Shown here: positions 48,726-58,838 of the stretch, in pieces | Numbering within the stretch: position 1 is the first letter of the stretch | How the letters are laid out: the number at the start of each line of letters is the position of its first letter | The notes under the pieces: model-generated | Database searches by the model: none | The model's input: only the letters and a program-made list of their open reading frames with translations | Told to the model about the DNA's origin: nothing | DNA from: Stomorhina lunata | Taxonomy: Eukaryota > Arthropoda > Insecta > Diptera > Rhiniidae | DNA: 64,000 bases | Direction: 5' to 3' | NCBI GenBank assembly: GCA_933228675.1 | Contig: OW121744.1 | Span: 94,252,574 to 94,316,573, forward strand | Program-made: the position numbers and the translations under genes

Positions 48726-48992
48726 ATTGTCCCTTTTTCGTTTGTTATAGTCGCCAACATTAGGGGGGAAGTTTAAATTCTTCTTTTAAAGTTATTTTTT
48801 TCATGAGTGGATTAATAGCCCGACGTTCCAATCCATGTTTTTATCGTTCTTATGGGGGGAACTCGCAGCACATGTAGACTCATTTCTTTAACGGGTGTTA
48901 ACGTAGTTACCCGGGTGACACCACGAGGTGGTATATAACATATATTTTCCATTTTAAATACGCCAAAACTACATATTGAAAAATATTACCAA
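48726..48992. other. unassigned spacer, possible retrotransposon edge
   Basis: About 270 bp between the RT fragment and REP-2. It contains CACCACGAGGTGGT, a 14-bp perfect palindrome (near 48921-48934), and no supported coding region. Confidence 0.35.
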
Positions 48993-49796
48993 AAACAAGT
49001 AAGAAAGTTCTATAGTCGGTCAAGCCCGACCATACGATACCCTTCACCACTAAGCTCAAAGGTGTTCTTTTTCCTGTATAAAGACAAATATTTGCTTAAT
49101 TTTGCCATTATACAAACATTTTTTTCAAAATCTTTGTATTTAAGTTGTTTCGGTCATTTGGACTTCTATGAGAGATAGGGTCAAATGTGGACCGATTATC
49201 TTGAAATTTGACAAATTGATTTCATTTTTTACAAAAATTATGTCTGCAAAAAATATACTCAAAATTTTCATTATCTTTAGATTTGTGAGCGTTCTAGAGA
49301 TTTTTTGTCTCATTTAGTGCGTTTTGACTGCAGAGTTTGTATGTGAGCTATGGTCAAATGCGGACCGATTTCAACGAAATTTGGTACAGTGATTTTGGTT
49401 TACATAAGCAGTATTTGTTGTATTCATGAAAAGATATTAATAGGTGTGGCCAAAATAGCAATTCCGGGAAGTAGGACCTATGGGAGGTATTTTAAATAAT
49501 GGACCTATTTTGACGAATTTCAATAGCCATGGTCCCACTATTAAATTTCATCAAATTATCTTTAGAATTGCTACCTGTACTTTGATTACATGGTTTACAT
49601 GGGGGTACATCCAGCCAGCCGTCCAGCCAGACGGACGGACGGACTGACTGACATCACTTAATAGACTCAGAATTTGATTCTAAGCCTATTGGTATACTAA
49701 AAGGTCGGTCTAAGAAAAATATTTGTATGTGTTACATACATCAGCACAAACTTATAATACCCTTTCCACCTATGGTGTTGAAGGGTATAAAAAGTC
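48993..49796 (+). mobile_element. REP-2, most complete copy
   Basis: Starts AACAAGTAAGAAAGTTCTAT and TCGGTCAAGCCCGACCATAC with ATACCCTTCACCAC. Ends ACATCAGCACAAACTTATAA, then TACCCTTTCCACC and GGTGTTGAAGGGTATAAAAA. The two ends thus carry inverted ATACCCTTCACCAC-type motifs. It carries a CCAGCCAGCC/GACGGACGGACGGAC tract at about 49611-49645 and no ORF. Copies at 4081, 32430 and 56240 share these landmarks. Confidence 0.75.
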
Positions 49797-49808
49797 GTAC
49801 ATAGGCGA

Positions 49809-49817
49809 TATCGCAAC
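49809..49817 (+). repeat. target-site duplication, left copy
   Basis: TATCGCAAC, repeated exactly at 51738-51746 on the other side of the element. Outside the two copies the flanks differ. Confidence 0.85.
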
Positions 49818-50243
49818 GGTGACATGAAATAACCCCCAATGAAATAACGCCCAATTACGAAAATTAAGTAAACCCCAATAAAAATTGGGGATAATTTCAC
49901 GTTTATTGGGCTTTATTTCACTATAAATTGGGGTTTATTTCGTTATGAAGCTATTCCAGAAAAAAATATTATTTTAATTGGGATTTATTTGGGCTATATT
50001 TGATTTTTTTTGGAGTTTATTTCATTTACATAAAAATTATGTTTTGAAGATTATTCTGAATTCTAAATATTCTTAACATTTTTTAGGAAGAACATTTTAT
50101 ATTTGTTATATATTATTTTTATTTTATCGAAATACGCCGATACGAACACAATCATGGAAACCAAAAACACTCTATGAAGAATTCAAGTCTCTTCGCAAAA
50201 TAAATAAGAGTGTATAAACCTTAGTTGGTGTATAGAATAAAAG

Positions 50244-50326
50244 GCGCCGCAGGCGAAAATTTAGTTTTTACAAAAAACAGTTTTCACAGCCATTTTTTTA
50301 CAAAACTAAATTTTCGCCTGCGGCGC
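50244..50326. repeat. perfect 25-bp hairpin, GC-rich arms
   Basis: The left arm 50244-50268 (GCGCCGCAGGCGAAAATTTA then GTTTT) and right arm 50302-50326 are exact reverse complements, separated by 33 bp. The outer 12 bp of each arm are almost pure G/C in otherwise AT-rich DNA. It may be a tiny MITE nested in the 49818-51737 element, or a recent hairpin. Confidence 0.9.
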
Positions 50327-50346
50327 TTTTCCCATTTTTTAATAGC

Positions 50347-50519
50347 ATGATATTCCCTACAAACAAAACTCGTATTAACATGGAAACTGACGAGGACATG
50401 TTCGAAGATATTGAATATTTGGAAGAAGATCAGTACAGATTCCTCAAGAAGTACAAAGCGTTGATCCAAAGCTGTCTATTGTCTGTGTTTCTGAGGGACC
50501 TAACATCTTGCTTTTGCCT
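50347..50519 (+). other. short acidic open frame, unrecognised
   Basis: From ATG at 50347 the frame reads MIFPTNKTRINMETDEDMFE, then an acidic, tyrosine-containing stretch, until it runs into the nested MITE at 50520, beyond which translation (to 50628) is MITE sequence. The acidic stretch is higher-complexity than the noise ORFs nearby. It could be a remnant exon of the element's own gene. No family recognised. Confidence 0.25.
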
Positions 50520-50808
50520 TGCAAACACTTTAAAGGTACAAGGCCAATACACGCGGCATGCGGCTGCGGGCGGTCTTAGTGTTGCCAGTACAAAAAATGT
50601 GCGTTTGTTTACAAAAATATTCATATAAAAATATATTTGAGTGGGATATAATTAAATCTGGCAGCACTGAAAAAATCTGCCGCGTGGAAAAGTAGAACAA
50701 AGTTCTAATTTTTTCCATTGCCGCTTCAAATTTGACAAATCAAAAATCAGTTGATTGCCGTCCGCAGACGCTTGCCGCGCGCATTGGCCTTCTACCTTAA
50801 GGTTTGCA
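50520..50808. mobile_element. nested ~290-bp MITE
   Basis: Imperfect terminal inverted repeats of about 50 bp. The left has AAGGCCAATACACGCGGCAT and GCGGCTGCGGGCGG; the right, reversed, has AAGGCCAATGCGCGCGGCAA and GCGTCTGCGGACGG. The outer TGCAAAC and the TTAAGGTA-like words also pair. The ends are GC-rich and the middle is AT-rich. It interrupts the acidic frame at 50347. Confidence 0.7.
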
Positions 50809-50974
50809 GTACATGCATTTTAAAACTACTGCAAATCGCGTTTCAAATGATGAAGCATTGACTGGCCCTTTATGTCGCCAAACAATGCAAGTATTTTTGT
50901 AAAAAACAATTTAAAAAATAAAACTAAAAAAACATATTTTTTGGGTCTTATTTCATTTTTTGGGGATTAAGTAT

Positions 50975-51500
50975 GAAACACAATTGGAACGAACAATCAA
51001 TTTTTCGGAACGAATATTCGTCGTTAGAAATAGAACATATGGGTTTACATGATAGTGCTCACAATAGATGCGTACGACGAAATTCGTTGTGCGTATGGAA
51101 CAGTGCGATAGGTTTATTTCTATCTCATACGCAGACGAACGACGAATATAGAGTGGCTGTATTTCCTTTTTGCTGTAAATATTATTTATTGTATGAGTTC
51201 TTGTTAAATATGGTCACCTTTAAATTTGTAAACAAAAAATATTTATTTGAAATAAAATTAACTTAAAATATTTATCTTGTGAAACAATCAAAGAATAAAA
51301 TGTAAAAAAAATACAAATTGTGTAAGTGCGCGATATGTACGAAAGAGTGATTAAAATTCGCAAATCACAAGTTCTAAAAAAATGGCGTCAACAACGTTTA
51401 TTCGTCGCAAATGTGTTCAATAGACGAATGTACAACACGAATTTTTAACACCGAATTCGTCGTGCTGGACGAAAATAGTCGTTCGTCCCAATTGTGTTTC
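50975..51500. mobile_element. nested 526-bp inverted-repeat element
   Basis: The ends GAAACACAATTGGAACGAAC and GAAACACAATTGGGACGAAC (reversed) match at 19 of 20 positions. Motifs of the type TTCGTCG/CGACGAA recur inside near both ends. Flanks are TAT and TAC, so the target duplication is uncertain. The 97-codon ORF at 50973-51266 begins inside the terminal repeat and is not supported. Confidence 0.7.
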
Positions 51501-51737
51501 TACCTTTATTTCATTGGGGTTTATTTCCTATTCTAACTTAATTTTAGTAAAAATTTTTAAAGTGATTTCTAAAATTGGGTGTTATTTCGTTAAAATTATG
51601 TATTATTTCGCCAAAAATTGAGTGTTTTTCATATATTATTTCCTAGAAGTTATTTCATTTTTTCCTGCTCATATAATTGGGGTTTATTTCATTTTCGTAA
51701 TTGGGCGTTATTTCATTGGGGGTTATTTCATGCCGCC

Positions 51738-51746
51738 TATCGCAAC
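51738..51746 (+). repeat. target-site duplication, right copy
   Basis: TATCGCAAC, identical to 49809-49817. Confidence 0.85.
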
Positions 51747-53522
51747 CGATGAGGTTCTGTAGAGTTGTTATTATTGCTAGTTGAAAATATTAAGCTCGTC
51801 GAGATAAAATGTATTCATATTAGGGTTAATTCTTTAGCCACAATAACCGCAACACCATCGTGATCATCTACAGTCGCATCATCATACTACAAAAAAGTAT
51901 CAAATATAATCGAGATTTCTTCTAGTATTTTGTGACCACAGAGTAAAAGTTGCAAATAGTTTGTAATTTGTGGCTATTTACGTTAGCCCATACAACAGCC
52001 ACTATTATTTTTCCACTTTTCGCTAAGTGCGTTTATAATGTCTGTTTAGATGTAATATTTAAGATAAATATAAAGATCGTGATTCCAATTTAAGCTTGTA
52101 TGCATTTAATCTTTTCTACTAACTTTTTGTTTTTTTCTTAGCTCTCGCTATCTCTCACACTTAAACCATCTCCCAAAAAGCTTCTAATATTTCTTTGCAA
52201 CATTGAGAATAACAAAAGCTTAAAGAAAAGGTATGAACAGATAGAAAAAAGGCTAAAGAGCTTATAAACCTGGCTTAAATAAGACCAGGCAGCAGCTGAT
52301 GCTAAAGCAATGGCCTTGCCTTAACAAAGGCAGCTAAAAAATCAGCAGCATCTGAGCTGCTGAAGTAACTAATAACAGCTACAAAACTTATGTTATTACG
52401 CCAAGATATAAAAAATATCGTTTGAAATCTTTTTTTTTTTTTTAGAAACACCAAATGATGATGATGATAATGATCATTATAAACATCATCAGCTGCATCA
52501 TTGGTTTATCTTGGCTTAACTTTTTACCTAAAATTCCCAATACCTGGTTAATAATAGTAATGATGCTGGTATTTTAGTTTAGTTATTTTTTTCCTCAATC
52601 TTTGACGGGATTACGAGCATGTGAAATCGATCTAATTAAGCGTAACTTATCGTTGGTCTGCCATCTATTTGTTAACAAAATATTATCTATAACAAAACAA
52701 ATCTAGAGATTTTTCTTATATAACCAAAAAAAATTTTTCAATATTTTCTTTAAGAAATTCCCCATTATTTGTAGGAGGTTTCATTGTTCAACAAACTCCC
52801 CCCTTCTTTAAAATAATCTTATATTTTTCTTTTGTTTTAATCACACAAAAATCCCAGTTTATTTGGGGTGTTTTCCGTTAAAATGCTACCTGAATCTATA
52901 TCTGAATTTTTTTTATTCAAGTCTTTGCCAAAGTGTGATCAATTTCATAATTTAATCATAATTAAGGGGCTTTAAGTCTGATTTATTACTGGCTCTAATA
53001 TTGATTTACATTAAAATCTAAATTAATCCCTTTCCATTCAGGTGGTATCTCTGAAGAAATTTACATAATTCTTTGAGGTTTTGTAACTTTATGAAATTAA
53101 AGGGAGCTTAAGAATGGCCACCAAAGACAGCAGCTTAATTAAAAATCAGGGGCGGGTGTTAAAAAAAAATAGAATCTGACCATATGCTTTTGGTTAGCAG
53201 AGAAAACATCCAAATATTTATGCTAATAAAGAATCAAATACAGATTAAAATTTATTTGAAATAAAGTGAAAAATTAATATTATCTGTCAAAACTGCACTT
53301 TGTTTGGTACCTGAATCTAAAGCTTTTAATCCCAGTTATTCAAAAATTTTTAATATTACTAAAATTTTCACTTCAAAAACTTCTTTCCTGGGAAAATTAA
53401 ATTATAGTAGAGTTTTGCGGCAAAATGTCTTGGTAACCTGAAAAACCTTTTACTTTGAATAGTCGTTCGCACCAAATATGTCTAATTTTCTAAGAAAATT
53501 TTAAATATTTTAGATTACAAGT
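51747..53522. other. 1.8 kb without recognisable gene
   Basis: AT-rich with a short ATGATGATGATGATAATG tract (52455-52475). No ORF, RNA gene or repeat family of this window was recognised. Confidence 0.45.
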
Positions 53523-54117
53523 ATTATATAGAAAAGTTGGCGATCGCACAAGTTTTCTATAGAAAAGTTGGCGATCGCACAAGTTTTCTATAGAAAAGTT
53601 GGCGATCGCACAAGTTTTCTATAGAAAAGTTGGCGATCGCACAAGTTTTCTATAGAAAAGTTGGCGATCGCACAAGTTTTCTATAGAAAAGTTGGCGATC
53701 GCACAAGTTTTCTATAGAAAAGTTGGCGATCGCACAAGTTTTCTATAGAAAAGTTGGCGATCGCACAAGTTTTCTATAGAAAAGTTGGCGATCGCACAAG
53801 TTTTCTATAGAAAAGTTGGCGATCGCACAAGTTTTCTATAGAAAAGATGGCGATCGCACAAATTTTCTATAGAAAAGTTGGCGATCGCACAAGTTTTCTA
53901 TAGAAAAGTTGGCGATCGCACAAGTTTTCTATAGAAAAGTTGGCGATCGCACAAGTTTTCTATAGAAAAGTTGGTGATCGCACAAGTTTTCTATAGAAAA
54001 GTTGTCGATCGCAAAAGTTTTCTATAGAAAAGTTGGCGATCGCACAAGTTTTCTATAGAAAAGTTGGCGATCGCACAAGTTTTGTATAGAAAAGTTGGCG
54101 ATTGCACAAGTTTTGTG
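53523..54117 (+). repeat. 31-bp satellite array A' (GCGATCGC type)
   Basis: About 19 copies of a 31-bp unit: the family palindrome TTTTCTATAGAAAA followed by GTTGGCGATCGCACAAG. It matches family A at 25 of 31 positions. Each unit thus holds a second, 8-bp palindrome, GCGATCGC, with two CpG. Copies are almost identical, with rare changes (GTGATCG, GTCGATCGCAA) mostly toward the right end. Confidence 0.96.
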
Positions 54118-54260
54118 CGAATGGATGAAAATAATAAAATTATCCCAAGGGAACTCGTAGAAGAGGACGTCTAAAAATTCGATGGAAAGACCAAATAGTG
54201 AAAAATGTTTCAAAAATTGGTTTACGAAATTACGAAGCTCATGGAATTCTTAAATATTCT
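54112..54260 (+). pseudogene. C-terminal tail of a retrotransposon RT
   Basis: Directly after the A' array the plus strand reads VRMDENNKI and, after a frameshift, PKGTRRRGRLKIRWKDQIVK then NVSKIGLRNYEAHGIL. This fits the basic 'GKRRRGRPKLRWxDxVxxDLxxLG' tail typical of insect EN-RT retrotransposon proteins. The rest of the element is absent upstream, where the satellite begins. Non-functional. Confidence 0.55.
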
Positions 54261-56102
54261 CTGCCTTTAACCTTATTAGGCTATGTATTTAGTCCATTTA
54301 AGTTAGTAAGTTAATGGGTCCATGGTTCTTTGGAATAATGGCGGCACGGTTTCTCATGGTCCTAGGTCCATCAGTATTTTTTAAAGTAGTTTTGATATAA
54401 TATTAAGGTATGCTTTAAAAATAAAATGACTTTTATTTTTTCGGGATAATCTAATTGATGTGACCCGGCCTATGAAAAGAATGAAAAGGGATGAAAAGGA
54501 AAGGCCTATGAAAAGAATGAAAAGGAAAAAATTAGCTAAAAATTTCGAAAAATTTGCAAAATTAGCTAATTTTTCAAAATTTTGTTTTTAAGTCATAAGC
54601 CACCTCACATATATACGAGTATATATTTAGTAATTTTTTTTTTTTTTTAATTTACCAAGCCCTTTTTTATTATAAATATAAAAAGGGCGTCTTTAACGCC
54701 TCTGGATCTACACACTGTGACACACTCAAATACACACACACTTAAAAATTATTTAAACGTAAAAACATTCATTCATTGAATTTGACGTTTGAGATCAATA
54801 GGTCGCGATCGACAATCATTTGCCAAATGATTGTCTATCTTTCTATCTGACACATCAGTCAGATAGAAAGATAGACAGACGGACAGACAGACGAATAAAC
54901 AGACGGGAAGAGTAACCGCAAATAAAAGAAATAAGAAAACCATCAGTCAGTCACATCGAAGACGCATTACACACATTCAATCTTTAAGATGCTCGTACTT
55001 CCTTAAAAACCCATCTGCAAATCCAAAAGCAAGACTGGACCAAGGTTGTGGCTTTTTTGCTGTTATTTTATTTTTTGCGTATTTTTTGTTTTGACTGATC
55101 ATGCAGGCTGTTGTAACTTGCCATTCATTCCGTCAGTCATTCTACGCTCATTCATTCAGCCAAACATCTTTAAATCAAGACTAAATACTTCTGCTATTTT
55201 TTTGTTAAACAATTTTTTTCTTTCTTACTTTTTCTGGGATTTCAAAAGAATTTATCATTGTTTTTCGAAAGATATGAATGTAGTTATTCGCTGGGTAGTA
55301 AAGCCGTTACAACATTTATCAAATTGTACTGTTTTGCTGCTGTACGAGCAGTAGATGTTGGTAATACAGTCAGTCCGTCAGTAGATGGGTTGTTTGGTAG
55401 TTGGAATCTACGCATGATTCGGTTATTTTGAATTTTTTTTCTAGCATTTCCTCCTCCCGTCTTTATTTTATTTTTGTTAAACTTTTTTCATTTGTTTGAA
55501 ATCTTTTTTGTTTTTCCATTTGATACCTCATGTCGTGATTTCAATGGTTCAGTTGATGTATGAGTCTCGGCTATCCAAGTATTTTTGGAGTCAACTTTTT
55601 TTTTATTTTTTTCCTGTTTTCATCTAGAGTCGAGACTTTTGCTATTGTATCAAAAAAAATCTATGATGACACAGTTTTGTTTAAATATTGCGTTATAAGT
55701 CCATTTGGTTCTTTTTTACTTTGGCTACATATGGTTTCGATAAGTTCTTTTAATGCTTCCCCAAAAAGCAAAAAAGTAATTAAAATACCACAACAAATGT
55801 TTTAATATTTTGTTTTATTTTAAAGGTGAGTTTATGCTGAAAAAGAAACTAATTAAAATTGGGCAGTAAAATTTTATACAAATAGTGTAATACAATCACT
55901 ATCACCATCATCAGCATGATCCATGGAATCGCTTTATATTTACTACTTATATATCCAAATGCTTGTAAAAGTTCTGCAATCTTGTTGGGTCTAAAGCATT
56001 AGAGAAGGCTAATAAATTTATTTAATTTAATGTTTATTTCTTTCTACGCTGCACATTGGGGTAGGTACAGATACTGATATATATATACATATATTATTAT
56101 GC
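54261..56102. other. AT-rich stretch without recognisable gene
   Basis: Holds a local GAAAAGGAAAGGCCTATGAA duplication near 54470-54530 and a GGACAGACAGACG tract at 54880. Small ORFs at 55046-55354 and 55560-55805 are Phe/Leu-rich with no motif and are not supported. Confidence 0.45.
54833..54876. repeat. perfect 19-bp hairpin with 6-nt loop
   Basis: GTCTATCTTTCTATCTGAC at 54833-54851 is exactly complementary to 54858-54876, loop ACATCA. A second, overlapping palindrome CAATCATTT-GCC-AAATGATTG lies just before it (54814-54834). A CAGACGGACAGACAG tract follows. Confidence 0.9.
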
Positions 56103-57500
56103 AGTACCTGGTTGACCGAGCCTTGCTCGGAGCTTTATGATTAGCATTTTGAGGCAAATTTTAAAGTTTTTATATATTTTATTTTATAAAGTACTAAAAT
56201 AAATTTAGGGGAAAGATATTGTACAAATATTCAGTTAATAATACCCTTCACCACCATAGGTGGAAAGGGTATTATAAGTTTGTGCTGATGTTTGTAACGC
56301 ATAGAAATATTTGTCTTAGACCCACCTTTTAGTATACCAATATGCTTAGAATCACTTTCTGAGTCGATTTAGCGATGTCCGTCCGTCTGGCTGGCTGGCT
56401 GGACGGCTGGCTGGACCCCCATGTAAACTTTGTAATCAAACTACAGGTCGCAATTCTAAAGATAATTTGATGAAATTGGGCACAGATCATTTTTTTGATA
56501 ATGGGACCATGGCTATTGAAATTGGTCAAAATCGGTCCATTATTTATGGTACCTCCCATAGGTCCCACTTCCCGAAATTGCTATATTGGCCACAAATATC
56601 AATATTTTTTCATGAAATTTAAAACAAATACTGCTTATGTAAACTTAGATCACTGTACCAAATTTCGTTGAAATCGGTCCACATTTGACCATAGCTCCCA
56701 TACAAATTCTTATTTAAAAACGCACTAAATGAGACTAAAAATCACTAAAACGCTCGTAAATCTAAAGATAATGAAAATTTTGAGTCTATTTTTTGCATTC
56801 ATAATATTTGTAACAACTGTAATCAATCTGCCAAATTTCGAGATAATCGGTCCACATTTGATCCTAGCTCTCATATAAGTCCATATGACGGAAACAGGTT
56901 GAATATATAAGTTTTGAGAAAATGTTTGTATGATGGCAAAATTTAGCAAATATTTGTCTTTACACAGGAAAAATAACACCTTTGACCTTAGTGGTGAAGG
57001 GTATCGTATGGTCGTCTTGACCGACTATAGCGCTGGAATTCGGTACATTTTATTAAAACGCAGTTAACATAATGTTCCTATTCATATTACTTTTTAAGAT
57101 GTTAAGTTATCATTTTATCCCTTTTTTACCCATTTTGGCTCCAAAATCAAAAAAGTACCAAATACGTGTTTAATATTTCTTTTACATCTATTAATTGCAG
57201 TACAAAGTTTCTTTCTGTATTCTTTAGTTTAAAATATAAGAGTGGGTTAAAAAGGTACCAAAAAAAACTATTTTCACCCTTTTTTACCCCCTATCGGACA
57301 TAGTTTGAAAAAAGTACCAAACACCTGTCCGCTTATTTTCATAGTTGTTTAAAACGTTATTTTAATTTTGTTTCTATACCTATTACTTTAGGAGATATAG
57401 CGTTTTCGATTTTTTCCCTTTTTTACCCGTTTTTACCCTCTTAGAGGCAAAGGTTCCAAAAGTTACCTCTTCATCGACCTTTACATCAAAAAAGATATTA
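56103..57500 (+). mobile_element. REP-1 copy 4, interrupted by REP-2
   Basis: The left part 56103-56239 has AGTACCTGG and the CCGAGCCTTGCTCGG hairpin. After the REP-2 insert it resumes at GGAATTCGGTACATTTTATT (57036), which corresponds to about 1 kb further on in copy 1. All ~129-bp monomers are therefore missing. It ends at ACATCAAAAAAGAT (about 57495), where the inverted copy 5 begins. Confidence 0.7.
56240..57033 (-). mobile_element. REP-2 copy inside REP-1
   Basis: Reverse orientation. Starts ATACCCTTCACCACCATAGG and ends GTGAAGGGTATCGTATGGTC, then TTGACCGACTATAG, the complement of the start at 48993. It is close to full length (about 795 bp). GTCCGTCTGGCTGGCTGGCT at 56379 is the microsatellite site. 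The ORFs within it (56329, 56725) are not genes. Confidence 0.75.
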
Positions 57501-58838
57501 TGATAAAATTTGGATGGTGGGTACCTGTTTTGCCGCATAGATCGACCCGCAAGGAGGGTAAAAAAGGGAAAAATCTAAGACGCTGTTTATATTTTAAACA
57601 GCTGTAAAAATAATCGGATAGGTATTTGGTACTTTTTTGAAACTATGCCCTATAAGGGATAAAAAGGGGTGAAAATAGAATTTTTGGAACATTTTTTTTA
57701 AACACTCTTATCTTTTAAACTAAAGAATACAGAAAGGAACTTTGTACTTCAATCGATAAATGTGAAAAAAATATTTGATCACGTATTTGGTACTTTTTTG
57801 ATTTCGGGGTCAAAATGCTTAAAGAGGGATAAAATGATAACTTAACACTACATGAGGTAAGATGAATAGGAGCAATATGTTAACAGCTTTTTTATAAAAT
57901 ATACCATATTCAATTGTTCTAAAGAAGTTCCAAATATGCATATGGAACTTTTTTTAAATTAGGGGATAAAAAGGGGACAAAATTAGTAATGTTATAACAT
58001 TAAAACAAATGAATGTTTGTGTGTCTGTATGTTCTTTATAGAATAGTAAACTATGCATTTGATCATAATATTCTTTTAAGCGAAATTGTTGTTTATGAGA
58101 CGATATAATAAATGTCCGACAGGTGGCGCCACTGAAAATTACTCAAAGTGAATTAAATCTTAAACTGTGCATGTGATCATTTTATAATCTTTAGCAGAGT
58201 TGTTGCGCATGAGAAAACGAAAATTTCTTAGTGCCGCTACAGGTGTCGTCACTGAAATTACTCAAAATTAAATAAATCGTAAACTGTGCATTTAATCATG
58301 CTATAATCTTTAGGAAAACTATTACCTATGAGCCGATGAAGGGTTCTTAGATGATGTGACCAGTTTCCGATACGTGGTGCCACTCAAAATGACTCAAAAT
58401 TAACTAAATTGTAAACTGTGCATTGGATAAGGCTATAATCTTTCGCAAAGTTATTACGCATGAGGCGAGGAATGTTTCTTAGTTGTTGTGGCAAATTCCC
58501 GACAGATAGCGCCATTAAAAATTACTTAAAATGAATTAAATCATAAACTTTGCATTTAATCATGCTATGATCTTTAGCAAAGTTGTTACGAAGGTTTCTT
58601 AATTGATATAGCCAATTTCCGACAGATGGCGCCACTGAAAATGCATCGCAAACTATGCATTTGATCAGGCTATATCTTTAGCAAAGTTGTTGCGCATGAG
58701 TCGACGGAGGTTTCTAAGTTGAAGTGATCAAATGATTCAAAATTACAAAATTTATAAAATAAAATATATGAAAACTTTAAAATTTGCCCCGAAATGCTTA
58801 TCATAAAGCTCCGAGCAAGGCTCGGTCAACCAGGTACT
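57501..58838 (-). mobile_element. REP-1 copy 5 (inverted partner)
   Basis: Reverse orientation: begins at ATGATAAAATTTGGATGGTG (the complement of the copy-2 segment near 24850), passes through about five decayed ~129-bp monomers (58080-58720), and ends with CCGAGCAAGGCTCGGTCAAC then CAGGTACT. Together with copy 4 it forms a tail-to-tail inverted pair lacking both TA-rich ends. Confidence 0.7.

Larger units (their letters stand above)
49818..51737. mobile_element. 1.9-kb inverted-repeat element, 9-bp target duplication
   Basis: Terminal inverted repeats of about 47 bp (49818-49864 and 51691-51737) are nearly identical; GGTGACATGAAATAACCCCC at the left faces GGCGGCATGAAATAACCCCC. The flanks are a perfect direct repeat, TATCGCAAC, at 49809-49817 and 51738-51746. 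Inside both ends the motif TTGGGGTTTATTTC and variants recur (49865-50035 and 50940-51690). A 9-bp duplication and long, internally repetitive ends fit Mutator-like/Foldback elements. No transposase is recognised. Smaller inverted-repeat units are nested at 50244, 50520 and 50975. Confidence 0.85.

Noticed and set aside
50430..50718. Minus-strand ORFs of 62-64 codons
   Set aside because: They are shadows of the MITE ends at 50520-50808.
50973..51266. 97-codon ORF
   Set aside because: Its start codon and first residues lie in the terminal repeat of a nested inverted-repeat element.
55046..55354. 102-codon ORF with hydrophobic stretches
   Set aside because: Phe/Leu-rich composition follows from T-rich DNA; no start context, motif or neighbouring exon supports it.
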